A stretch of 20,288 bases of DNA from a virus. The stretch is from IMG/VR virus record IMGVR_UViG_3300032287_001187, positions 1-20,288 of that record. One strand, 5' to 3'. A program made the position numbers and the translations under genes. The notes below the pieces were generated by a model. That model did not search any database, had not been told where the DNA came from, and saw nothing but the letters and a program-made list of their open reading frames with translations. This document shows positions 1 through 5,778 of this stretch, in pieces; position 1 is the stretch's first letter, and every line of letters starts with the position of its first letter.

Positions 1-47
1 AATAAATAATCAACTCAGGGGTGCGACTGACCAACGCACAAATTAAC

Positions 48-212
48 ATGAAAAAACTACTTTACATTCTTTTAGCTTTTGCCTTATTCCAGTCAACAGC
101 TTACCTGCCTTACAAGTTTTTTTTACCTATGCTTGTAGGCTCAATTTTAATCATTGTAACACAAATCAACCTTTATATATATGACCGAAAAAAAACGACT
201 ACAAAGCTTTAG
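48..212 (+). CDS. Small two-helix membrane protein
   Basis: This 54-residue protein starts with MKKLL and is hydrophobic over most of its length. There are two likely membrane segments, about residues 4-20 and 27-46, and a short basic tail (DRKKTTTKL). The ATG at 48 is preferred over the in-frame GTG at 21, because the extra nine residues would be polar and the ATG begins a normal membrane-type N-terminus. It stops at TAG (210-212), 32 nt inside the next gene, which lies in another frame. I do not recognise a family. Its place at the start of a run of tiny early phage genes suggests an accessory membrane protein. The first helix could also be read as an uncleaved signal anchor. Confidence 0.5.
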   Translation: MKKLLYILLAFALFQSTAYLPYKFFLPMLVGSILIIVTQINLYIYDRKKTTTKL

Positions 213-348
213 ATTAAGCGAAGAATTAATCAGACAGATTTCAATTCACCAAGACAAAATCAATCAAACCCGCTCAGCTTACGAGGGTATCTACACAAAG
301 GACCAACTCATAACCGATGCAATTAAACAATTTTTAAAATCTAAATAA
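181..348 (+). CDS. Ribbon-helix-helix-like small DNA-binding protein
   Basis: This 55-residue protein begins MTEKKRLQSFRLSEEL and ends DAIKQFLKSK. The pattern fits a CopG/Arc-type ribbon-helix-helix fold: a short basic N-terminus, one beta strand (LQSFRL, residues 7-12), a first helix (about 13-25) and a second helix near the end (about 41-53, TKDQLITDAIKQFL). Such proteins dimerise through the strand and bind operator DNA, so a role as a small phage transcription regulator is likely but inferred. The linker between helices is longer than in the smallest family members. It overlaps the preceding membrane-protein gene by 32 nt and ends one base before the next ATG at 350. Confidence 0.6.
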   Translation: MTEKKRLQSFRLSEELIRQISIHQDKINQTRSAYEGIYTKDQLITDAIKQFLKSK

Positions 349-349
349 C

Positions 350-535
350 ATGGACAAAATTAAAATCACTTTTGAAGCTTACGGAATCAAGCACTCAGTA
401 GAAATGGATGAAGGCTGCGATATTTTTGAACTGTGCAGAGTAGTTTCTAACTTAATTGAATCAATGACTTTTCAGCCTGAATCAATTATTAGAGGTTATG
501 AAAACGAAATTAAAAGATTGGAGGGTGAACTATGA
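350..535 (+). CDS. Hypothetical small phage protein (61 aa)
   Basis: This acidic 61-residue protein has an N-terminal stretch with alternating hydrophobic residues (KIKITFEAYGIKHSVEM) that looks like two beta strands, followed by helices (IFELCRVVSNLIESM) and a C-terminal YENEIKRLEGEL helix. No catalytic motif is seen. It starts two bases after the stop of the ribbon-helix-helix gene, and its TGA stop overlaps the next start in an ATGA junction, so the two are probably translationally coupled. Function is unknown. It belongs to the early small-gene run. Confidence 0.55.
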   Translation: MDKIKITFEAYGIKHSVEMDEGCDIFELCRVVSNLIESMTFQPESIIRGYENEIKRLEGEL

Positions 536-756
536 CCTTAGAACAATTCGCAGAAGATACCATTACAAATTGGTATGCTATGGGAGAGAAAGACTTTCCT
601 ACCTGCTTAGAACTTGCCGAGAGTTTAGGCCTTTGGAACTTCGCTGCTGAACTTAAAATGATGGAAAAAGTAAACCAGCAGAACCAAACTGAGCATAATC
701 AAGATTTTAGAGAACTACTTTATCACACTTCAAACCCTTTAAACAATGGATACTAA
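532..756 (+). CDS. Hypothetical small phage protein (74 aa)
   Basis: This 74-residue protein is mainly helical. The first 45 residues (MTLEQFAEDTITNWYAMGEKDFPTC, then LELAESLGLWNFAAELKMMEK) suggest two or three amphipathic helices, and the tail is polar (Q/N-rich). It overlaps the previous gene by 4 nt (ATGA) and the next by 11 nt, so it sits within a continuous translation unit. No known family is recognised. A small early host-interaction or DNA-metabolism accessory protein would fit the location, but nothing in the sequence proves it. Confidence 0.5.
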   Translation: MTLEQFAEDTITNWYAMGEKDFPTCLELAESLGLWNFAAELKMMEKVNQQNQTEHNQDFRELLYHTSNPLNNGY

Positions 757-949
757 TTATTGCGATTCACCAGTACAATGGTTGGCAGATGAAGTTAACG
801 AATTTTGTTTGATTAACCCATCACTTAAACCAGCATTTGATAAACTTGTAGAACATGCACTAAAAATGCAGGAAGTTAAAACAAGAATTGACTACTTAAA
901 CGGATTTAAAAACTCACAATCAAACACTTTAAACTCATTTGAACTATGA
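746..949 (+). CDS. Hypothetical small phage protein (67 aa)
   Basis: This 67-residue protein begins MDTNYCDSPVQWLADEVNEF. The motif SPVQWLADEVNEF, followed by helices through LVEHALKMQEVKTRIDYLNGF, resembles a recurring type of tiny Bacteroidetes phage protein in which an N-terminal SPxxWL element precedes a long amphipathic helix. This is recognition by style, not a named family. It overlaps the previous gene by 11 nt and shares an ATGA junction (946-949) with the next. Function unknown. Confidence 0.5.
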   Translation: MDTNYCDSPVQWLADEVNEFCLINPSLKPAFDKLVEHALKMQEVKTRIDYLNGFKNSQSNTLNSFEL

Positions 950-1107
950 TACTATTTATTAACCGATTACAAAGGCTAATCAAGCTAAGAGAATTAGCCA
1001 TCTCGGATTCAAACATTGAAAAAAAGATACAAGCCGACCTATTAATCAGGCAAGTATCGGAAAGAATCAACTACTTAACCCACTTTAGATATGAAGAAAC
1101 CAATTAA
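946..1107 (+). CDS. Hypothetical helical mini-protein (53 aa)
   Basis: This short open frame encodes 53 residues. It starts at ATG 946, which overlaps the TGA of the preceding gene (ATGA), and stops at TAA 1105-1107, 17 nt inside the following gene. The protein is strongly helical and basic (MILFINRLQRLIKLRELAIS..., then IEKKIQADLLIRQVSERINYL), with heptad-like leucines and isoleucines. The coupled start and the exact filling of the gap between two neighbours are the main arguments that it is translated. No function can be assigned. Confidence 0.5.
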   Translation: MILFINRLQRLIKLRELAISDSNIEKKIQADLLIRQVSERINYLTHFRYEETN

Positions 1108-1369
1108 ATCAAAGTATCCAGAGCTATTAGAAATAAGAAACAGACACTATCAAGCTACTGAGGAACTAAAAGAAGCCTTTAAAAAGTACAATCAAGCCCG
1201 CAAATTTGTAGAAAAATACAATACTGAGGAAAATTACACCCAGATGGCTCAGGCTTTAAAAGAATGGGACGAAAAAGACCATGAACTGGATCAAATCAAA
1301 TCACAAATTAACCAATTTACTAATTTAAAATTCTATGGAAAACTTAACACACTGGAAGAAACTCACTAA
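1091..1369 (+). CDS. Coiled-coil phage protein (92 aa)
   Basis: This 92-residue protein is almost entirely charged and helical: many K, E and Q residues, with two helical stretches (about 12-45 and 52-80) suggesting an antiparallel coiled coil. No enzymatic motif is present. The gene overlaps its upstream neighbour by 17 nt and its downstream neighbour by 35 nt, which is typical of compact phage operons. Position just before the conserved 111-residue protein suggests an accessory to recombination or replication, but that is inference only. Confidence 0.5.
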   Translation: MKKPIKSKYPELLEIRNRHYQATEELKEAFKKYNQARKFVEKYNTEENYTQMAQALKEWDEKDHELDQIKSQINQFTNLKFYGKLNTLEETH

Positions 1370-1670
1370 TCCTAACTACATAGGAGCTGAAATCCTGCAA
1401 CCAAATCAAGAACTTAAACTAATTATTGAGAAAGTTCAAAAGGAGCAAGTAAAAACCGCTGAAGGCACGCAAGAATGTATCGTTGCTTACTTTAAAGGAG
1501 GCCAGAAAGGAATGATTATAAACAAGACTAACGCAAAAATCATTACTAAAATTCTGGACACTCCATACATTGAACAATGGGCAGGCAAATCAATCATTAT
1601 CTATGCAGCTAAAGTTCGTGCATTTGGCGAAATGGTAGAGGCATTAAGAGTTAAAAATCAAAAAGCATAA
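1335..1670 (+). CDS. Conserved phage protein beside recombination genes (111 aa)
   Basis: This 111-residue protein starts MENLTHWKKLTNPNYIGAE. I recognise the overall pattern as a widespread phage hypothetical protein: opening HWKKLTNPNYIGA, a central beta-rich stretch with two E/Q-rich turns, then INKTNAKIITKILDTPYIEQW and AGKSIIIYAAKVRAFGE near the end. It often lies near recombinases and exonucleases. The alternating strand pattern would suit an OB-like or other small beta fold, possibly nucleic-acid binding, but no fold can be proved by eye. It precedes the ParB/PAPS-reductase pair and lies 2.3 kb upstream of the YqaJ-type exonuclease. Before the AT-rich block arrived, it may have adjoined that exonuclease. 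Confidence 0.65.
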   Translation: MENLTHWKKLTNPNYIGAEILQPNQELKLIIEKVQKEQVKTAEGTQECIVAYFKGGQKGMIINKTNAKIITKILDTPYIEQWAGKSIIIYAAKVRAFGEMVEALRVKNQKA

Positions 1671-1672
1671 AT

Positions 1673-2803
1673 ATGAAAACATTAATTGAAATTAAAAACG
1701 CTATAAGCGAATTATTAAACTGTGATACTGATACTAAAATTAATTTAATCAATGATTTAAGAAGTTATATTCATGAAGTATCCCCTTTTAAAAATGAACC
1801 AGTTGATTTTGTTAAATGGGTAAAGTCTGAAAATGTAATAGCCAATGATTATAATCCAAACAAAGTAGCGCCACCTGAAATGACTTTATTAGAGATTTCA
1901 ATAACTAATGATGGATATACTCAACCAGTAGTAACATTCCCAAATGGAGATAAAATAGAAGTAGTTGATGGATTTCACAGAACAAGAGTTAGTAAAGAAT
2001 CTAAAGTAGTTAGAGAAAGAGTTTTGGGATATACTCCTACTGTTATAATTCGCAAAGATCAATCAGATAAAAATGATAGGATTGCATCAACAATAAGACA
2101 TAATAGAGCAAGGGGTAAACATCAAATAGATGCAATGAGTGAAATTATTTTAGAACTTAAAAACCGCAACTGGAAAAACGAAAGAATAGCAAGAGAATTA
2201 GGAATGGATGAAGATGAGATATTAAGACTTTGCCAAATAACTGGACTTCAAGATATATTTAAAGATGATGATTTTAATAAATCTTGGGAATCATCAGATT
2301 CAATATTAGATTATGAGCCATTGACAGATGATTTATCTGATGAAGAATTAGAGCATATTAGAACAGTAAATACAAATGACCCTGAAAGAATATTTCATAC
2401 ATTTGAAAAATGGGAGTGTCACAAAGCTGGATTTTATGCTTCTAAAAAAGAAGGTATGACAGCTGAACAATGCCAGTTAACATACGCTGAATACCTATCT
2501 AATGAAGATAGATTTAGAGAAGGGTTAAACGGTGTTATTAACGAATGGATTAATTCTTGTGAACATTATTTAACTAATAAAGCAATGAATAGAATTGCAT
2601 GGTTAGGCCAAGCTGCTATGTGTTATTCAACTGGAGTGCCATCTAAATATTGCTCAGGATTTAATTTACTTACACCTGAACAACAAGATAAAGCTAATTT
2701 AATTGCATTAGAAGCTTTAAATTATTGGAGGGGGAAATATAATAGAGATCCAATAACAATGGAAGAGGCATTATCAATTGGTAGACAAGTTAATATTTAT
2801 TAA
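1673..2803 (+). CDS. IbrB-like ParB-domain protein with extra C-terminal domain
   Basis: This 376-residue protein has a ParB/sulfiredoxin-type domain at about residues 45-150. The strand-turn motif VVDGFHRTR (97-105) matches the ParB core, and STIRHNRARGKHQ (139-151) matches the second ParB box. A helix-turn-helix follows (about 165-190). The N-terminal half resembles IbrB, the ParB-family partner of IbrA that was described in Escherichia coli as an activator of immunoglobulin-binding protein genes. Residues 225-355 form a separate region (WECHKAGFYA, SCEHYLTNKAMNRIAWLGQAA) that I have no name for. The next gene starts one base after the stop, so the two are probably co-translated and act together. 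Its AT-rich codon use differs from the flanking genes. Molecular role in a phage is unknown: regulation or DNA modification are both possible. Confidence 0.75.
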   Translation: MKTLIEIKNAISELLNCDTDTKINLINDLRSYIHEVSPFKNEPVDFVKWVKSENVIANDYNPNKVAPPEMTLLEISITNDGYTQPVVTFPNGDKIEVVDGFHRTRVSKESKVVRERVLGYTPTVIIRKDQSDKNDRIASTIRHNRARGKHQIDAMSEIILELKNRNWKNERIARELGMDEDEILRLCQITGLQDIFKDDDFNKSWESSDSILDYEPLTDDLSDEELEHIRTVNTNDPERIFHTFEKWECHKAGFYASKKEGMTAEQCQLTYAEYLSNEDRFREGLNGVINEWINSCEHYLTNKAMNRIAWLGQAAMCYSTGVPSKYCSGFNLLTPEQQDKANLIALEALNYWRGKYNRDPITMEEALSIGRQVNIY

Positions 2804-2804
2804 A

Positions 2805-4007
2805 ATGGCAACAAAAGTATATACAGATAAAACAGTTTTACAAGCATCAAAGGAAAGAATATCAATGGCATTTGATACATTTAAAAGAATTTATATTTCT
2901 TTCTCTGGTGGTAAAGATAGTTCAGTAATGTTTCATTTAATAATGGATGAGGCTATAAAAAGAAATATAAAAGTAGGTGTATTAATTATTGATTTAGAGG
3001 CACAATACAATGATACTATAATTCACATTGAACAAATGATTGAAATGTATAAAGATAATATTGAACTTCATTGGGTATGTGCTGAACTATTATTAAGGAA
3101 TGCTGTAAGTAATTACCAGCCAAGATGGGTATGTTGGGATGAAGATAAAAAAGATGTTTGGATAAGACCTAAACCAAAACAAGCATCTGATTTAACTCAA
3201 TATAATTTTTATGTACCTAAAATGGAGTTTGAAGAATTTATGGTAATCTTTGGGGAATGGTATTCTAAAGGAGAATTGACAGCTGCATTTATTGGTATTA
3301 GAGCTGATGAAAGTTTGCATAGATATAGAGCAATTGTATCTAAAAAAGATGGTTTAATGGTTAACAATTGGAAATGGACTACTAAAGTATCAAATAAACT
3401 TTTTAATGTTTACCCAATTTATGATTGGAAAACTGAAGATATTTGGGTTTATAATGGTAAAAACAAACATTTACATCACAATAGGGTATACGATAAAATG
3501 ATGATGGCTGGAGTTAAAATAAGTCAGCAAAGATTATGTCAGCCTTATGGAGATGACCAAAGAAAAGGATTATGGCTGTATCATATTTTAGAACCTGATA
3601 CATGGTATAAATTGGTTTCAAGAGTTAATGGGGTTAATTCGGGAGCTTTATATATTCAAGAAAATGGGAATATGACTGGATACCATAAAATAACCAAACC
3701 GAATGGCCATACTTGGGAATCATTTTGCAATTTACTTTTATCAACTATGCCAAAAAAAACAAGTGAACATTACCGAGAAAGGTTTATTAAGTTTATTAAA
3801 GGATGGCAAGATAGAGGGTATATAGTTATACCTGATGAAGCTCCTGAAGATTTAGAATCTAAATGCTGGGTACCGTCTTGGAGAAGAATGTGCAAAGTAA
3901 TTTTAAGAAATGATTATTGGTGTAAAGGTTTAGGACAAACACAGCCACTATCAGATGCTTATCAAAAATTTAAAGAAATTAAAAATTATAAAAAAACTAA
4001 TTTATAA
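2805..4007 (+). CDS. IbrA-like PAPS-reductase-family protein (DUF3440 type)
   Basis: This 400-residue protein belongs to the PP-loop ATPase superfamily. The nucleotide-binding loop is SFSGGKDSS at residues 32-40, followed by a beta strand ending LIIDLEAQYND. The later segment YPIYDWKTEDIWVYNGK, then MMMAGVKISQQRLCQPYGDDQ and SRVNGVNSG, follows the layout of IbrA and its DUF3440 region. A C-terminal WRRMCKVILRNDYWCKGLG also fits. Such proteins activate a substrate as an adenylate, often for sulfur transfer, but the substrate here is unknown. The start at 2805 gives MATKVYTDKT, one base after the ParB gene stops; an upstream in-frame TTG at 2778 is less likely. Like its partner it is AT-richer than the surrounding genes. 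It does not look like a normal cysteine-biosynthesis enzyme. Confidence 0.82.
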   Translation: MATKVYTDKTVLQASKERISMAFDTFKRIYISFSGGKDSSVMFHLIMDEAIKRNIKVGVLIIDLEAQYNDTIIHIEQMIEMYKDNIELHWVCAELLLRNAVSNYQPRWVCWDEDKKDVWIRPKPKQASDLTQYNFYVPKMEFEEFMVIFGEWYSKGELTAAFIGIRADESLHRYRAIVSKKDGLMVNNWKWTTKVSNKLFNVYPIYDWKTEDIWVYNGKNKHLHHNRVYDKMMMAGVKISQQRLCQPYGDDQRKGLWLYHILEPDTWYKLVSRVNGVNSGALYIQENGNMTGYHKITKPNGHTWESFCNLLLSTMPKKTSEHYRERFIKFIKGWQDRGYIVIPDEAPEDLESKCWVPSWRRMCKVILRNDYWCKGLGQTQPLSDAYQKFKEIKNYKKTNL

Positions 4008-4010
4008 AAT

Positions 4011-4631
4011 ATGTTTGACAACAATAGATATGGTTTAATAACTGGAAGTAGGTGTTCAGTTTTATTTCCTGATAGACAAACAAAAGAAAAAAAAGGGCAA
4101 AGAAGTTATGCTAAAGAACTTGCAAATAATATGTTCTTTAAATTTTACGATGAAAAAGGAACATGGCAAACTGAACATGGACACTTAGCAGAAAGCTCAG
4201 CATTTGAGTATTATCAGCAGCACTTTTGCAAGGATGCCGAGTACCAACCTAACTTTGAAATGTACATGGAGTTCGGAGGCTCAGCAGATTGTATCGCACC
4301 TGAATGGGGAGTGGACTTTAAATGTCCAACAACTTTACAAGGTTGGTTAGATTATCTTCACGAAGGAATTGATAAGCAACAGTACCACCAAGCCCAGATG
4401 TATATGTTCCTTTATGACCGACCTGAATGGCATATCTGCGCCTACTTACTTGAAACCAACAGAATGAGCGACAACGGACTAACTTATCCAGTAGACCATT
4501 ACAAACGAATGATAATAACTAAGGTAAAAAAAGAGGAAGGCTGGAGCGATTTACTATTGGAACGAGGCGAACCAGTTATTCAAATGAGGAATGAATTTTA
4601 CACCAACTTAATTAACAACTTTAGATCATGA
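4011..4631 (+). CDS. YqaJ-type phage exonuclease (PD-(D/E)XK fold)
   Basis: This 206-residue protein has the signature layout of YqaJ/lambda-exonuclease-type nucleases. An opening Y-GLITGSRCSVLF is followed by the helix EHGHLAESSAFEYY (E55, E61). GGSADCI supplies the catalytic aspartate D93, GVDFKCP supplies D102 and K104, and a Q-rich helix follows (QQYHQAQMYMFLY, about 123-135). The usual glutamate of the ExK motif is an aspartate here. Such enzymes resect double-stranded ends 5' to 3' for single-strand annealing recombination. No recognisable RecT, Erf or Beta partner lies next to it. Codon style changes inside the gene: the first 150-200 nt are AT-rich like the upstream pair, and the rest matches the phage backbone. 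Confidence 0.8.
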   Translation: MFDNNRYGLITGSRCSVLFPDRQTKEKKGQRSYAKELANNMFFKFYDEKGTWQTEHGHLAESSAFEYYQQHFCKDAEYQPNFEMYMEFGGSADCIAPEWGVDFKCPTTLQGWLDYLHEGIDKQQYHQAQMYMFLYDRPEWHICAYLLETNRMSDNGLTYPVDHYKRMIITKVKKEEGWSDLLLERGEPVIQMRNEFYTNLINNFRS

Positions 4632-5023
4632 AATTTGACAATCCATTTTTAAAAACACTTGCCAAAAAATACGATTTCAATGTCCTTGCAGAATGGGCTA
4701 TTTACATTCAGGATGCAAAAGACAAAGACAATCTAAATGAAATTGAAATGATGATATACGAACTGGCCAAGATTAGCGGGTACACCTTTGAAGACATCAG
4801 AGGAACTTGCAGAAAGCGAGAGCTAATAGAAGTAAAACACATTGGAAGGTATATTGCTTGGAATAACCAACTCGGTTCACTCTCAGAAATCGGACACGCA
4901 TTTGGTCACAAAGACCACTCAACAGTTATTCACTCCAGAGATTTCGTTGACAGTATGTTATCTATCAATCAAAAATCATTTTTAAACACTTTTGAAAAAT
5001 ATAAACACTTGTTAAAATCATGA
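4628..5023 (+). CDS. Small protein with DnaA domain-IV-like DNA-binding fold
   Basis: This 131-residue protein carries at about residues 47-110 a sequence laid out like DnaA domain IV. IRGTCRKRELIEVKHIGRYIA matches the basic helix region, SLSEIGHAFG precedes the signature, and GHKDHSTVIHS (93-103) closely follows the DnaA signature that reads GRDHTTVLH in typical bacterial proteins. The ATP-binding domain of DnaA is absent, and the first 45 residues are unrelated helices. It likely binds double-stranded DNA at specific boxes, perhaps the phage origin or host DnaA boxes. It starts in an ATGA overlap with the exonuclease gene and ends the same way against the next gene. Confidence 0.75.
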   Translation: MKFDNPFLKTLAKKYDFNVLAEWAIYIQDAKDKDNLNEIEMMIYELAKISGYTFEDIRGTCRKRELIEVKHIGRYIAWNNQLGSLSEIGHAFGHKDHSTVIHSRDFVDSMLSINQKSFLNTFEKYKHLLKS

Positions 5024-5280
5024 AACCAAAATCACAAAAGGCTGCAATTTTCAGCCTATTAAATTCAGGAATTAAACTTGACCTTATCAAAGCTTTTAAG
5101 TTAACTGGTACCATGAAACTTGCTGCAAGAGTTAGCGAATTTAGAAACTTAGGCTGCAACATTACTGGAGAGGTTAAGCACTTTAAAACTAAGTTTGGAA
5201 CGGCTGGGAAATACATGGAGTATTCTATGAAACCAAACAAATCCAGCAAACAACTTAGCAAATTCTATGTGAATAACTAA
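5020..5280 (+). CDS. Helix-turn-helix phage protein (86 aa)
   Basis: This 86-residue basic protein begins MKPKSQKAAIFSLLNSGIKL. The first 65 residues fit a small winged helix-turn-helix type common in phages: helix (KAAIFSLLNSG), helix (DLIKAFKLTG), recognition helix (MKLAARVSEFRNLG) and a short wing (CNITGEVKHFKTKFG). Such proteins are usually annotated simply as helix-turn-helix domain proteins. The overlap with the DnaA-like gene (ATGA) suggests that both work in origin binding or early regulation. It is the last gene before a 150-bp intergenic region with a large hairpin. Confidence 0.65.
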   Translation: MKPKSQKAAIFSLLNSGIKLDLIKAFKLTGTMKLAARVSEFRNLGCNITGEVKHFKTKFGTAGKYMEYSMKPNKSSKQLSKFYVNN

Positions 5281-5305
5281 TTTTTTACTTAGTTAAAAAG
5301 CTTAT

Positions 5306-5313
5306 TAAGTTTG
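5306..5313 (+). promoter_or_regulatory. Possible Bacteroidetes-type -7 promoter box
   Basis: The octamer TAAGTTTG matches the Bacteroidetes -7 consensus TAnnTTTG. It lies in one of only two intergenic gaps over 100 bp in the window. A -33 TTG or TTTG at the expected distance is not seen, only a T-run at 5281-5286. If active, transcription would begin near 5320, and the leader would carry the hairpin at 5361-5419 before the HNH gene. A chance match in AT-rich DNA is quite possible. Confidence 0.25.
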
Positions 5314-5360
5314 TTTCGGTTTCGCAGCCACAAAGCAAATGTTTCAAATACTAAAATATT

Positions 5361-5419
5361 GCCGATTGATTAAAGACTGGGTATCATTTGCACCCATGCG
5401 AAGTCTTTAGTTGGTCGGC
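5361..5419 (+). promoter_or_regulatory. Long RNA hairpin upstream of the HNH gene (terminator-like or translation control)
   Basis: Positions 5361-5378 pair with 5402-5419 in an uninterrupted 18-bp stem if four U.G/G.U wobbles are allowed. The interior holds a further 4-bp stem (5379-5382 with 5392-5395) over a 9-nt loop, plus a 6-nt bulge. The wobbles work only for + strand RNA; in the opposite strand they become A.C mismatches. The stem foot is GC-rich (gccga/tcggc) and is followed directly by TTTTATATTTT and then the ATG of the HNH gene at 5431. This could be an intrinsic terminator for the upstream operon, or a leader structure limiting translation of the endonuclease. Confidence 0.6.
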
Positions 5420-5430
5420 TTTTATATTTT

Positions 5431-5778
5431 ATGTCTAAATGTATTTCAGCTACTAAAAGAGAAAGAGTTTTTCTCAAGTATGATGGTAAATGTGCGTATT
5501 GTGGTTGTAGATTAAACCAAGATACTTTTCATATTGATCACATTATACCAAAATCAAGAAAAGGTAAAAATGATTTTGAAAATTTAAATCCATCATGTCC
5601 AACTTGTAATTCATGTAAAGGGACATTTTTAATTGAAGATTGGAGAAAATCTATTGAAAATAGGATTGATTCTGCATTAGATAAAAGCACCGATTTAAAA
5701 ATACTTTTTAAGTTCAAACAAATTGAACCAACATTTAACCCAGTAATATTTTATTTTGAAAAAAATGGCAGTAGGTAA
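5431..5778 (+). CDS. HNH endonuclease, free-standing
   Basis: This 115-residue protein shows a full zinc-supported HNH motif. CAYC (21-24), HIDHIIPKSRKG (34-45, catalytic H37) and ENLNPSCPTCNSCKG (50-64) supply both CxxC pairs and the conserved Asn. Such proteins nick or cut DNA, and free-standing phage copies are often homing endonucleases that spread into related genomes. The start codon lies 11 nt after a large hairpin, and the 3' end overlaps the replication gene by 14 nt. Codon style is AT-richer than the phage backbone and resembles the second HNH gene, suggesting acquisition. It is not inside any recognisable intron or intein. Confidence 0.82.
   Translation: MSKCISATKRERVFLKYDGKCAYCGCRLNQDTFHIDHIIPKSRKGKNDFENLNPSCPTCNSCKGTFLIEDWRKSIENRIDSALDKSTDLKILFKFKQIEPTFNPVIFYFEKNGSR

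Noticed and set aside
4965-5261. Antisense open frame over the DnaA-like and helix-turn-helix genes
   Set aside because: It lies fully opposite two well-supported genes, has no recognisable domain and no upstream signal.
5274-5295. Hairpin TAACTAA / TTAGTTA after the helix-turn-helix gene as a terminator
   Set aside because: The stem is all but one pair AT, and the T-run is in the loop rather than after the stem.
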